Assembly: GCA_022785125.1 (NCBI GenBank)
Contig: JALFRA010000038.1
Location: 1 to 36,512, forward strand
Origin: Clostridiales bacterium
GTDB lineage: Bacteria; Bacillota; Clostridia; Oscillospirales; Oscillospiraceae
DNA: 36,512 nucleotides
Reading direction: 5' to 3'
The notes below the pieces were generated by a model. The model had not been told where the DNA came from and made no database searches. It was given only the letters and a program-made list of their open reading frames with translations. This document shows, piece after piece, positions 6,574 through 15,107 of the stretch; position 1 is the first letter of the stretch; each line of letters starts with the position of its first letter. The position numbers and the translations under genes are program-made.

Positions 6574-8040
6574 ATGACGGTACGCAACTGGTGTGTGAAA
6601 GTAAGCGCCCTGGCTCTGGCCGGGGTCATGTCCCTGTCCGTCCTGCCCGTCCGGGCGGCGGAGTACGCTGATCTGGGCCAGGACCACTGGGCCTACGTGG
6701 AGATGACCCGGGCGGTGGAGCTGGGTATCCTCCAGGGGGTGGGAAACAACCAACTGGCCCCCGCCTTTACCATGAGCTGGGGACAGTTCCTGGCTCTGGT
6801 CACCCGGACCTTTGCCCCCGACGACTATCAGAGCGCCCTGGACCAGGGGGCAGCCTGGGATGAGGCGGGCTATCTGGCGGCAGCATCCGCCGGCATTCTG
6901 CGGGAGGAGGACGCCCTGCCTGTCAGCCCTGAACAGCTGGGGGAGATCATTACCCGGGAGGACGCGGCGGCGCTGCTCTACCGTGCCCTGCCGGAGGAGA
7001 TCCAGGAGAAGTACGCCCACCCGGAAAATGAGGATCTCTTCACCGACTTTGACCAGATGGATGAGGTCCATCAGGCGGCGGTATCCGCCCTGGCCGACAC
7101 CCAGGTATCCTCCGGCAAGCCGGACGGCTCCTTTGGCCGGACGGACCCCATCCAGCGGTGCGACGGCACGGTGCTGCTGATGCGCACCCTGAACGTGGTG
7201 GATCAGGCCCGGACCGGCAAGACCGCCACCATTACTCTGTACGGGGTGGACAGCGAGAGCGGCCAGGAGCTGTTCCATCAGCAGTATGCAACCGAGGTGG
7301 GGGCCTATCTGTTCGGTCTGCTGGAGGAGGCCCCCCAATACTATATCTTTGATGGATTTCAGGGAGGCGGCACCGTGACCTCCGCCTGCACCAGCTACTA
7401 TGCCCAGTACCGGCCCATGACTCAGGCGGAGCGGGCGGAGGCCGATTTCTGGGATCAGGTGGAGCAGGGACTGGCCAGCGCGGAGGACTACTGGACCCAG
7501 CCCTTCTGGCTGTCCATGCAGGGGGAGAACGAAGCCAAGCACAACCTGCTCTTCGGCTCCACGGAAAAACGCCGCTTTGACAGCCAGGCAGAGGCCCAGG
7601 CCGCCATGACCACCATTACGGTGCCCATCTGGACGCTGTCCAAAGGGGTAAAGAAGACCTCCACTGCCACGCTCCAGGTCCACGCCGCCATTGCCGACGA
7701 TGTGAAGGCCATCTTCACCGAGATCTACAACGACCCGGAGCAGTTCCCCATCAACGGCATCAGCGGCTTCCGGTATGTGGAAGGCACCACCGGTGAGCAC
7801 AACTGCGGCACCGCCATCGACCTGAACGCCAACGAGAACTACCAGATCCGGGACGGGCAGGTCCTGGTGGGCAGCTGCTGGGAGCCGGGGAGCAACCCCT
7901 ACTCCATTGCGCCGGACAGCTCTGTGGTCCGCATCTTTGAGACCCACGGCTGGAGCTGGGGCGGCGACGCCTGGGCCGCTGACAGCGACGACGCCACCGG
8001 CTACCACGACTATATGCACTTCTCCTACATGGGTGGGTAA
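6574..8040 (+). CDS. SLH-domain protein with M15 D,D-carboxypeptidase-like domain
   Basis: A 488-residue exported protein. Residues 1-29 form a signal peptide ending 'VRA-AEYADL'. Three S-layer-homology repeats follow: about 30-85 ('DHWAYVEMTRAVELGILQG'), 90-145 and 148-205 ('GKPDGSFGRTDPIQR'). They would tether the protein to cell-wall polymer. After a linker, residues ~370-488 are a VanY/peptidase M15-type domain with 'EHNCGTAID' (His409, Asp416 as zinc ligands) and 'DYMHF' (His482), expected to trim D-Ala-D-Ala or other peptidoglycan stems outside the cell. The SD is AAAGGAAG. No convincing promoter was found in 6386-6573, although the space is free of genes. It is convergent with pyk and shares a bidirectional terminator with it. 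Confidence 0.88.
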   Translation: MTVRNWCVKVSALALAGVMSLSVLPVRAAEYADLGQDHWAYVEMTRAVELGILQGVGNNQLAPAFTMSWGQFLALVTRTFAPDDYQSALDQGAAWDEAGYLAAASAGILREEDALPVSPEQLGEIITREDAAALLYRALPEEIQEKYAHPENEDLFTDFDQMDEVHQAAVSALADTQVSSGKPDGSFGRTDPIQRCDGTVLLMRTLNVVDQARTGKTATITLYGVDSESGQELFHQQYATEVGAYLFGLLEEAPQYYIFDGFQGGGTVTSACTSYYAQYRPMTQAERAEADFWDQVEQGLASAEDYWTQPFWLSMQGENEAKHNLLFGSTEKRRFDSQAEAQAAMTTITVPIWTLSKGVKKTSTATLQVHAAIADDVKAIFTEIYNDPEQFPINGISGFRYVEGTTGEHNCGTAIDLNANENYQIRDGQVLVGSCWEPGSNPYSIAPDSSVVRIFETHGWSWGGDAWAADSDDATGYHDYMHFSYMGG

Positions 8041-8042
8041 GC

Positions 8043-8078
8043 AAAAAAAGGAACCGCTGCTGCAGCGGTTCCTTTTTT
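8043..8078. terminator. Bidirectional terminator between the SLH/M15 gene and pyk
   Basis: A 10-bp stem (8050-8059 with 8063-8072), a 3-nt loop, flanked by A7 on the left and T6 on the right. It serves the plus-strand gene ending at 8040 and the minus-strand pyk ending at 8107. Confidence 0.9.
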
Positions 8079-8106
8079 ATGTCGGTCAAGTATGCTCAGA
8101 AACCTG

Positions 8107-9540
8107 TTACACAGGCTCGGCCACCACTTCAGCCTTGATGAGGTTGGTGGTACCGGACTTGCCCAGAGGCACGCCGGCGGTGATGACCACGGTCTCACCG
8201 GGCTTCACGATGCCCTCCTTGCGGGCCACGTCCACAGCCATGGAGAACATCCGGTCGGTGGAATCCACCTCGCCGGAAAGCAGGGGCTTCACGCCCCAGG
8301 AGATGGCCAGCTGACGGCGGGTGGACTCATTCTGGCACAGAGCCAGGATGGGGCAGGCGGGACGGAAGCGGGAGATCACCCTGGCGGTGTAGCCGGACTT
8401 GGTGGCCGCCAGGATGGCGGTGGCATTCAGGTCCATAGCGGTCAGGCAGCAGGAGTGGGTGATGGCGTCGTTGATGCCGCCGATCTCAGGCAGCAGGTTG
8501 CGCTCACGGAAACGGCCCCAGTAGCGGATGGAGTTCTCGGCGGAGGTGACCACGTCCACCATGGTCTGAAGGGCGTCCACGGGGTACTTGCCGGAGGCAG
8601 TCTCGCCGGAGAGCATCACGCAGGAAGTGCCGTCAAACACGGCGTTGGCCACGTCGGACACCTCGGCGCGGGTGGGCCGGGGATTGCGGATCATGGAGTC
8701 CAGCATCTGGGTGGCGGTGATAACGGGCTTGCCCTGCCGGATGGTGGCCTTGATCATTCTCTTCTGGAGGATGGGCACCTCGTGAGCGGGAATCTCCACG
8801 CCCAGGTCGCCGCGGGCCACCATGACGCCGTCAGCGGCCTCAATGATGGACTCCAGGTTGTCCACACCCTCACGGTTCTCGATCTTGGCAATGATACGGA
8901 TATTCTCGCCGCCCTCGTGCTTACGCAGTTCGGTACGGATATCCTCCACGTCGCTGGCCTTGCGCACAAAGGAGGCGGCGATGAAGTCGAAGTCATTCTC
9001 GGCGGCAAACTTCAGGTCGTCCTTGTCCTTTTCGGTGAGGGAGGGGAGCATGATGCTCACATTGGGGATGTTGATGGACTTGTTATTGGACAGGGGGCCA
9101 CCGTTCTCCACGGTGCAGTGGATGTTGTGACCTTCCACCTTCTCCACCAGCAGCTCGATCAGGCCGTCATCCACCAGGATGCGGCAGCCGGGGCCCACTT
9201 CTTCATGCAGATTCAGATAAGTCACGGACACCTGCTTCTCGCTGCCCTCCACCTCGTCGGTGCTCAGGACAAACTCCTGACCCTTCTCCAGGGTCACAGG
9301 GCCGTTGGCAAAAGACTTGATTCGGATCTCAGGGCCCTTGGTGTCCAGGATGGTGGCCACAGGGCGGCCCAGGGTGTCCCGGACGGACTTCAGCATGGTC
9401 AGCCGGGCCAGCTGCTCGGCGTGGCTGCCGTGAGAGAAGTTGAAGCGGGCGGCGTCCATGCCGCTCAGAATCAGCTGGCGAATGGTTTCCTCGTTGTCCA
9501 CAGCGGGACCCAGAGTGCAGATGATTTTTGTCTTTCTCAT
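8107..9540 (-). CDS. pyk: Pyruvate kinase
   Basis: A 477-residue glycolytic enzyme that transfers phosphate from phosphoenolpyruvate to ADP, giving pyruvate and ATP in the cytosol. Motifs in order: 'RKTKIICTLGPA' at the N-terminus, 'RFNFSHGSH' (substrate binding), 'IIAKIEN' with the catalytic Lys, 'VARGDLGVEIP' (metal binding), 'TQMLDSMI' and 'PTRAEVSDVANAVFDG'. The C-terminal domain ends 'GTTNLIKAEVV'. It lacks the extra PEP-utiliser domain carried by Bacillus-type enzymes, so the short form is complete. The ATG follows GGAGG. A possible minus-strand -10 TATGAT lies at 9595-9590 with no good -35. Confidence 0.97.
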   Translation of the reverse strand: MRKTKIICTLGPAVDNEETIRQLILSGMDAARFNFSHGSHAEQLARLTMLKSVRDTLGRPVATILDTKGPEIRIKSFANGPVTLEKGQEFVLSTDEVEGSEKQVSVTYLNLHEEVGPGCRILVDDGLIELLVEKVEGHNIHCTVENGGPLSNNKSINIPNVSIMLPSLTEKDKDDLKFAAENDFDFIAASFVRKASDVEDIRTELRKHEGGENIRIIAKIENREGVDNLESIIEAADGVMVARGDLGVEIPAHEVPILQKRMIKATIRQGKPVITATQMLDSMIRNPRPTRAEVSDVANAVFDGTSCVMLSGETASGKYPVDALQTMVDVVTSAENSIRYWGRFRERNLLPEIGGINDAITHSCCLTAMDLNATAILAATKSGYTARVISRFRPACPILALCQNESTRRQLAISWGVKPLLSGEVDSTDRMFSMAVDVARKEGIVKPGETVVITAGVPLGKSGTTNLIKAEVVAEPV

Positions 9541-9589
9541 TTCCTACCTCCATAGGTATGCAAATATGACTCTAAAAAAATCCGGGACT

Positions 9590-9595
9590 ATCATA
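9590..9595 (-). promoter_or_regulatory. Possible -10 of the pyk promoter
   Basis: TATGAT on the minus strand, 50 bases upstream of the pyk start. The best -35 at usual spacing (ATGCAA, 16-base spacer) is poor, so this is tentative. Confidence 0.35.
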
Positions 9596-9691
9596 CACCA
9601 ATCTTTCCGTTTTGCATAGAGGTAATTTTCATTTTACCCAACTTTCGGAGTTTTTCATTAGAAATGTTTCCAGTTGATACGCGTTAAGCTC

Positions 9692-9730
9692 AAAAAAGAC
9701 TGTCCCCCCACTCAGGAACAGCCTTTTTTT
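9692..9730. terminator. Terminator of the surface-acylation operon
   Basis: An imperfect hairpin: GACTGT (9698-9703) pairs with ACAGCC (9718-9723) with one mismatch, and inner C/G pairs extend it. It is flanked by A6 and T7, giving a T-run in either direction. It lies 44 bases after the stop of the MFS gene on the minus strand. Confidence 0.65.
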
Positions 9731-9773
9731 CCACTATTTTGTTGTTCGCTTGCCCTTTTAGCGGCGCCTAAAG

Positions 9774-11000
9774 CTATACTAGCCGGTTTCTTTTTCCGGA
9801 AAACAGTCGTAGGGCCGCCAAACAGAAGAGCACACCCAGACAGCCCGAGGCAATGCAGGCCGCCAGCATCAGATTGACGCCCCCCAGATCCAGGGTCCAG
9901 CCGGCCAGCACACCGCCCATCATGCCGCCCAGACCGTTGGAGGCCACCATCATCACGGTCTGCCCCCGCACCCGGTCGGCGGCGGGCACCGACTCGTTGA
10001 CGAAGTACACCGAGGCCGGAGTAAACAGACCGTAACCCAGCACCTGAATGGGCTGGACCGCCAGCACCCCCAGGCAGTTAAAGGTACCAAGCAGCAGCAC
10101 ACCTTTCAGGGTGCCGAACATCATGCTCAGCATCAGCAGCTTTCCGCTGCCCAGCCGCCGCAGCAGTTTCTGAAAGAAGAAGGCGGTGGGCAGTTCGGAG
10201 GCTCCCATAAGGAAGAGGGCGATACCCAAATCAGAATCGGTGCCTCCCCGGCTGCTCACGATGTTCACCAGAAAGTTGGACAGGGGCATGATGCCGGTGA
10301 GGCCCAGGAATACTCCCACCAGCATCAGGGTAAAGCAGGGATTGCTCCGCAGCAGGGACAGAGCGGACTGGGGCTTGGGACCCTCCTCTCCCGCCTGTCC
10401 CCCCTTGCCCCGGTAGGCCGGGTAGGTAAGTACCAGCAGGATCTCCACCATCACCAGGACCAGATGGGTCAGCAGGGTGCTCTCCATGCCCAGCCGGCCG
10501 GCCTGGAAGCCCAGTACCACGCATACCACCGCGTAGGCCAGGGACCCCATACCCCGGCCCAGGCTGTAGCGGATGGGCATACCCTCGTTGATAAACTGCA
10601 CCGCCATGGCATCCATCAGGGGATAGCAGGACACCTCCAGGCCGCCGATGACCACCCACACCAGGGTGGTCTCCCACAGGCCCATGCCGGGGGACAGCCA
10701 GTACCAGGCCCCCGCCGCCACCGAGATCAGCAGGGACAGGCCCACGATATACTTCAGAGGGATGCGGGGATGCCGGTCGGCAAAGCCCCCCAGCAGGGGC
10801 TGGAACAGGATGCCCGCCAGGCAGCGCACCGCCGTCATCAGACCCGCTTCGCTGTTGGAGAAGCCCCGCTGCAGCAGCAGGGCGGTCTGGTAGGCCACAA
10901 TAGCGGCAAACATGGCCCAGAACCCCGCCTGCATGGCAATATAGTGATAGTCCAGCCGCCGCAGGGAGGGCCTGCGTTCACTCAGTTCCACTTGGTTCAC
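9774..11000 (-). CDS. MFS transporter (LacY/MFS_1-like)
   Basis: A 408-residue, roughly 12-helix membrane protein: 'HYIAMQAGFWAMFAAIVAYQTALLLQ' opens helix 1, 'GGFADRHPR' is the MFS loop 2-3 signature, 'GPKPQSALSLLRSN' is the central cytoplasmic loop, and 'GQTVMMVASNGLGGMMGGVLAGW' a late helix. This organisation resembles the oligosaccharide:H+ symporter / MFS_1-like group; the substrate is unknown. The start is GTG, whose GTGA overlaps the stop of the DHHW gene by 4 bases, so the two are translationally coupled. As the last gene of the operon it may move a precursor or product linked to the acyltransferases upstream, which is inference only. Confidence 0.88.
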   Translation of the reverse strand: MNQVELSERRPSLRRLDYHYIAMQAGFWAMFAAIVAYQTALLLQRGFSNSEAGLMTAVRCLAGILFQPLLGGFADRHPRIPLKYIVGLSLLISVAAGAWYWLSPGMGLWETTLVWVVIGGLEVSCYPLMDAMAVQFINEGMPIRYSLGRGMGSLAYAVVCVVLGFQAGRLGMESTLLTHLVLVMVEILLVLTYPAYRGKGGQAGEEGPKPQSALSLLRSNPCFTLMLVGVFLGLTGIMPLSNFLVNIVSSRGGTDSDLGIALFLMGASELPTAFFFQKLLRRLGSGKLLMLSMMFGTLKGVLLLGTFNCLGVLAVQPIQVLGYGLFTPASVYFVNESVPAADRVRGQTVMMVASNGLGGMMGGVLAGWTLDLGGVNLMLAACIASGCLGVLFCLAALRLFSGKRNRLV

Positions 11001-12205
11001 TCCGTTCCTTCAAAGGCAAACATGGTCTCCAGCCCCGTGGAGCTGGCGGCATAGAGAGTCATCACCAGGTCAGGGTCCAGGTCCTCAATGGTGGCCAGCA
11101 GGTCGCCCTGGAATTGCCGCAGATCGATGGTGGTCAGTTCCGAGCAGGACAGGGCCAGGAAGGGGGCCAGGGCGCAGGAGAAGGACTCCCGCAGCAGCAC
11201 GATCCTGGGCCCATTGGGGTTGTTGTGGTTGGTCATGGTAGCCACACCGTAGTCCCCGCCGGAGTAGTAGGTGTAGGGGTTGCCGTTGAACCAGTCTTTT
11301 TTCTCCACCCGCTCGGGGAAGCACACCGACTGGTTGAAGGGGCCGGTGCGCTCAAAGCCGCCGTCGGTGCTGGCATAGGTGAGATTGGTGTCAAATTTGG
11401 GGGTATAGATGGTAAAATCGTCCACCCCGGCGTAGAGGGACCCCACCCGCTTGCCCTGGCTGCCCAGGAAAAAGTCATCCAGCACCGTGGTGGACCAGTT
11501 GGCGGGATCTGTAAGGCGGGAGGGGGTGACGAACCCGTACCTGTGGTCCAGCAGCTGGGCCAGATGCTGCCAGGCAAAGAAGGCGGCCTCCGGCTTCCAG
11601 TGGTGGTCGGTGTTGAAGAACCAGCCGGAATAGATGCCATTGCTCTCAAAGAGGGGCCGCAGGTCAAAATAGCTGATGCCCGACTGGTCCAGCTCCTCCA
11701 GGAAAGCGTCGGCGGTGGCGTTGCCGTTCTCCGCCATGCCTATGGGCAGCATATCCTGCCCCCGCTGGATCTTCTGGGGGGCCATCACAAAGAGATAGGG
11801 GATGTCCTGCTCCTCCAGCGTCTGGGCCAGTTCCACTGTGGCGGCGGCATTGGCCTCCACGCTTTCCGCAGGCTGGGCGGTGCTGTCCGGCTTGACGAAG
11901 TTCAGCGCCCCGGTGGACAGCTTGACCACGGTGTTTTCATCCACCGCGTCCTCCACCATTCTGCGACCGGTCATGCGCTGGATGCCGCCATAGAGCTGGA
12001 TAAACAGATGGTCCCGGTCCAGATCCTGGTTGACGGCGGTCTCCGCCCGGGCCAGGAAGGCGGTCACATCCTTGTCCCTGGCAAAGGTCTTGAGCAGGGC
12101 CTCAAAGCTGCCCTCCCGCCCCAAAAAGGAGGTGAGCAGCAGCACGAAGCCTCCCGCCATCAGCAGCAGGAACAGGCAGGCGGTTATGGTATTGCGTCGT
12201 TTCAT
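10997..12205 (-). CDS. DHHW-family protein (AlgX/AlgJ-like, partner of MBOAT)
   Basis: A 402-residue protein with an N-terminal membrane anchor (residues 6-27) and an extracytoplasmic domain carrying 'NTDHHWKPEAAF' (Asp200-His201-His202-Trp203), the hallmark of the DHHW family, related to the SGNH-like AlgJ/AlgX acetyltransferases. Such proteins are normally encoded next to an MBOAT gene. The MBOAT is thought to pass an acyl group across the membrane, and the DHHW/SGNH protein to place it on a surface polysaccharide or wall polymer. The SD AAGGAG and the 14-base gap from the MBOAT gene support one operon. The polymer acylated here is unknown; no glycosyltransferase genes are nearby. Confidence 0.88.
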   Translation of the reverse strand: MKRRNTITACLFLLLMAGGFVLLLTSFLGREGSFEALLKTFARDKDVTAFLARAETAVNQDLDRDHLFIQLYGGIQRMTGRRMVEDAVDENTVVKLSTGALNFVKPDSTAQPAESVEANAAATVELAQTLEEQDIPYLFVMAPQKIQRGQDMLPIGMAENGNATADAFLEELDQSGISYFDLRPLFESNGIYSGWFFNTDHHWKPEAAFFAWQHLAQLLDHRYGFVTPSRLTDPANWSTTVLDDFFLGSQGKRVGSLYAGVDDFTIYTPKFDTNLTYASTDGGFERTGPFNQSVCFPERVEKKDWFNGNPYTYYSGGDYGVATMTNHNNPNGPRIVLLRESFSCALAPFLALSCSELTTIDLRQFQGDLLATIEDLDPDLVMTLYAASSTGLETMFAFEGTE

Positions 12206-12219
12206 TGGGCCGCTCCTTG

Positions 12220-13626
12220 TCAGAAGTTGAAGTAGATAAAGGGATTATAGGTACCCTTGATGATAAAGCTGGCCGACACCAGGAACACCCCGGCAATGAG
12301 CAGGGCGTAGCCAAGATCCAGCACCACGCAGTTGCGCTTGCCGGCCCAGTCCCGCAGCTTGGGGGCCACAGGCGCCGCAAAAACCACGGCGGCCAGCAGA
12401 GGCAGCCAGCATTCGGTGAGATAGAGCACCGTCAGCCCGTCCCCCAGTCCGGCGCCGAAGCCGAACAGGGCCTGGAAATACTGCAGGGCAGCGCCGATGC
12501 TCTCCGACCGGAAGAACACACAGGTAAGCATGAAAACCAGCACAGGGTAGAGCCACCGGAAGAACCTGGGCCAGCCCCGGCCCAGGCCGCCGTATTTCTC
12601 CAGCATGAGCAGGGCAAAGTTGATCATGCCCCAGGCCAGATAGGTCCAGTTGGCTCCGTGCCAGATGCCAGTACACAGCCACACCATAAAGATATTGCGG
12701 ATCAGCTTGGCCTTGCTGTCCACCCGGCTGCCTCCCAGGGGGATATACACATAGTCCCGGAACCAGGTGGCCAGGGAGATGTGCCACCGCCGCCACAGGT
12801 CGGCCAGGGAGTTGGCCACAAAGGGATAGTTAAAGTTCTCCAGGAAGTGGAACCCAAACATCCGGCCCAGGCCGATGGCCATGTCGGAATAGCCGGAGAA
12901 GTCGTTATACAGCTGGAGGATGTAGGCCACCGCTCCCAGCCAGGCAAAGGAGGTGGTGAGCCCGTCTCCCGCCATACCGTAGGCCCGGTCGGCAATGATG
13001 GCCAGCTGGTTGGACAGCAGCACCTTCTTGCCCAGGCCCACCACAAACCGGGCGCAGCCGGCGGAGAAGTCCTCCCAGCTCTCCTTCCGGTTGTCGATCT
13101 GGTCGGCCACCGTCTCATATTTGACGATGGGGCCGGCGATGAGCTGGGGGAAGAAGGAGATGTACAGTCCCACCTTCAGCGGGGAGCGCTGCACCTTTCC
13201 CCGGTCCCGATGGACGTCCAGCACATAGCTGAGGGCCTGGAAAGTGAAGAAGGAAATGCCGATGGGCAGCTCGATCACCGGGATCACAAAGCTGGCCCCC
13301 AGGCCATCCAGAATACTCAGCGTAAACATCAGGTATTTAAATACAAACAGAATACCCAAATTGACCAGCAGGGCCAATAAAATGGGGGCCCGGCAGGACC
13401 TGTCCCGCCGCTTGTTGCGGTCCACCCACAGGCCGAAGCCGTAGTTGACCACAATGGAGCCCATCATCACCAGCACGAACCAGGGCTCGCCCCAGGCGTA
13501 AAAGCCCAGGGAGGCCAGCAGCAGGAACACGTTCTGCCCCTGCCGGAACTTCCGCAGGGGCACATAGTAGATGATGAGCACCAGGGGCAGGAAGAGGAAG
13601 AGAAATACGGAACTGGAAAAGAGCAC
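12220..13626 (-). CDS. MBOAT-family O-acyltransferase (AlgI/DltB-like)
   Basis: A 468-residue polytopic membrane protein. 'FSGYSDMAIGLGRMFGF', 'LWRRWHISLATWFRDYVYIPLGGSR' (His282) and 'GIWHGANWTYLAWG' (His323, the conserved MBOAT catalytic His) place it firmly in the AlgI/DltB/PatA branch. It would move acyl groups from a cytoplasmic donor to the outside for surface polymer acylation, working with the DHHW protein encoded next. The start is GTG at 13626, chosen because AAAGGAGG sits 7 bases upstream. The gene begins 13 bases after the acyltransferase-3 stop. D-alanylation (DltB) is less likely because no dltA/C/D genes are present. Confidence 0.95.
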   Translation of the reverse strand: MLFSSSVFLFLFLPLVLIIYYVPLRKFRQGQNVFLLLASLGFYAWGEPWFVLVMMGSIVVNYGFGLWVDRNKRRDRSCRAPILLALLVNLGILFVFKYLMFTLSILDGLGASFVIPVIELPIGISFFTFQALSYVLDVHRDRGKVQRSPLKVGLYISFFPQLIAGPIVKYETVADQIDNRKESWEDFSAGCARFVVGLGKKVLLSNQLAIIADRAYGMAGDGLTTSFAWLGAVAYILQLYNDFSGYSDMAIGLGRMFGFHFLENFNYPFVANSLADLWRRWHISLATWFRDYVYIPLGGSRVDSKAKLIRNIFMVWLCTGIWHGANWTYLAWGMINFALLMLEKYGGLGRGWPRFFRWLYPVLVFMLTCVFFRSESIGAALQYFQALFGFGAGLGDGLTVLYLTECWLPLLAAVVFAAPVAPKLRDWAGKRNCVVLDLGYALLIAGVFLVSASFIIKGTYNPFIYFNF

Positions 13627-13639
13627 TCAGTTGCCTCCT

Positions 13640-14704
13640 TTAAGTCAGGTAGCGCCCCACCAGGGGGATCTTGGAGATGAGCCAGGCCACGGCAAAGGAA
13701 CACAGGAACACCGCCGCCGTCAGGACGGGCACCGCCAGCACCGGCGGAATGGAGAGCACGGTGATGTGCAGCCGGTCCAGCAGGATGAGGAAAAAGACGT
13801 GGACCAGGTACACTCCAAAGGACACCTGGGCCACCGAGCTCATCCGCTGGCGGCGGGAGCGCTCCTCGCTGACTCCCAGCACATACCGGAAGAACACAAA
13901 GACCGCCACGCTCATCAGGGCGATATTGGGGCTGTCATAGTTGTAGAGGGTCTGGGCAAAGACGCCCCGCTGCTGGGACAGCCAGGCGGTGCCCCCCACA
14001 GTGACCACCGCCCCAAGGATGCCCAGGATATAGATGAGATACTCCGCCGCCCGGTTGAGGGTGTAGGTTTTCAGATAATAGCCCAGCACATAGTAGCCCA
14101 CATAGCCCAGCACCAGGTGGAGGTTCAGGTTGTTGACCCACAGGCTCACCGCTTCATGGGGCCACAGCCGCAGCAGGGTGGGCAGCAGGTTGGCAAACAC
14201 GAAGCAAAGCAGGAAGAACCAGTGGAAGTCCGCCCGGCTGGCCCCCCGCACAAAGGCGCGGAGAATGGGGGTGATGAGGTACAGGCCCACGATCATATAC
14301 AAAAACCACAGGTGGAAGTGGGTCTTACCCTGAAGCACCTGCCACAGGGCCGCCTTGACGCTGGCCCAGCTCAGCCCCGCCGCCGACACCTGGGTCACCA
14401 GGGCATAGGCCGTCCCCCACACCACCAGGGCCACCAGCATCCGCAGGATGTGGCCGAAAAACAGCTTGGATGGGGAGAGGCTGTGCTTGGGGTCCAGCAG
14501 GAACATTCCGGACAGCATGATAAAGACGGGCACACACCAGTGGGTCAGCCCGTCGTAGGCGTTGAGCACATGAAATTCCGCCGAACCCACCGGCACGTTG
14601 CCCAGCTGAGAGCCGGCCAGATGGACCACAATGACCGCCAGCATGGCCACAGCCCGCAGCAGGTCGGCATAGGCCAGGCGGCCTCCCGTCACTGTCTTGC
14701 TCAT
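13640..14704 (-). CDS. Acyltransferase-3 family membrane protein
   Basis: A 354-residue protein with about ten transmembrane segments. The N-terminal 'YADLLRAVAMLAVIVVHLAG' carries the conserved R-x(10)-H pattern of the AT3 family, and 'VPVFIMLSGMFLL' is the second family motif. AT3 enzymes O-acylate surface glycans, antibiotics or peptidoglycan. The start at 14704 is preferred over further upstream codons because GGAAGGAATAAGG precedes it and the upstream extension would lie inside the VOC gene. It follows the VOC stop by 4 bases. Together with the MBOAT and DHHW genes it makes two acylation modules in one operon. The donor and target are unknown. Confidence 0.92.
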   Translation of the reverse strand: MSKTVTGGRLAYADLLRAVAMLAVIVVHLAGSQLGNVPVGSAEFHVLNAYDGLTHWCVPVFIMLSGMFLLDPKHSLSPSKLFFGHILRMLVALVVWGTAYALVTQVSAAGLSWASVKAALWQVLQGKTHFHLWFLYMIVGLYLITPILRAFVRGASRADFHWFFLLCFVFANLLPTLLRLWPHEAVSLWVNNLNLHLVLGYVGYYVLGYYLKTYTLNRAAEYLIYILGILGAVVTVGGTAWLSQQRGVFAQTLYNYDSPNIALMSVAVFVFFRYVLGVSEERSRRQRMSSVAQVSFGVYLVHVFFLILLDRLHITVLSIPPVLAVPVLTAAVFLCSFAVAWLISKIPLVGRYLT

Positions 14705-14708
14705 GTCC

Positions 14709-15077
14709 TTATTCCTTCCCAGGAACGATCTCGATCCAGTAGCCGTCGGGATCTTCAATGAAATAGATGCCCATGGCAGGATTTTCAAAGCACACGCAGC
14801 CCATGGCGCGGTGGCGCTCCAGCAGCTCGTCAAAGCGGTCGGTGACAAAGGCCAGGTGGAACTCCTGCTCCCCCAGATCGTAGGGCTCTCTCCGGTCCCG
14901 CAGCCAGGTCAGCTCCAGCCGGAAGCCGGTCTCCCCGTCCCCCAGGTAGACCAGCTTGAAGGAGCCGTCCTCGGCGTTCTTTTCCGCCACCGGCGCCAGC
15001 CCCAGAGCTTCACGGTAAAAATCCAGGGACCGATTCAGGTCCAGAACATTGAAATTGAAATGATCAAATCGCAGCAT
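14709..15077 (-). CDS. VOC/glyoxalase-I-like protein
   Basis: A 122-residue VOC-superfamily protein with two beta-alpha-beta-beta-beta halves. Four candidate metal ligands are visible: His in 'FDHFNFNV', Glu in 'FRLELTW', His in 'FHLAFVTD' and Glu in 'YWIEIVPG', the order seen in lactoylglutathione lyase (GloA). It may act on methylglyoxal-thiol adducts, although Firmicutes mostly lack glutathione, so another thiol or substrate is possible. The ATG at 15077 is chosen because AGGAGA lies 7-8 bases before it; an in-frame ATG at 15095 lies upstream of that SD. It sits between the CLC and AT3 genes with gaps of 30 and 4 bases. Confidence 0.85.
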   Translation of the reverse strand: MLRFDHFNFNVLDLNRSLDFYREALGLAPVAEKNAEDGSFKLVYLGDGETGFRLELTWLRDRREPYDLGEQEFHLAFVTDRFDELLERHRAMGCVCFENPAMGIYFIEDPDGYWIEIVPGKE

Positions 15078-15107
15078 ATGGGTTCTCCTTTGCATGGGTC
15101 CTCGGAC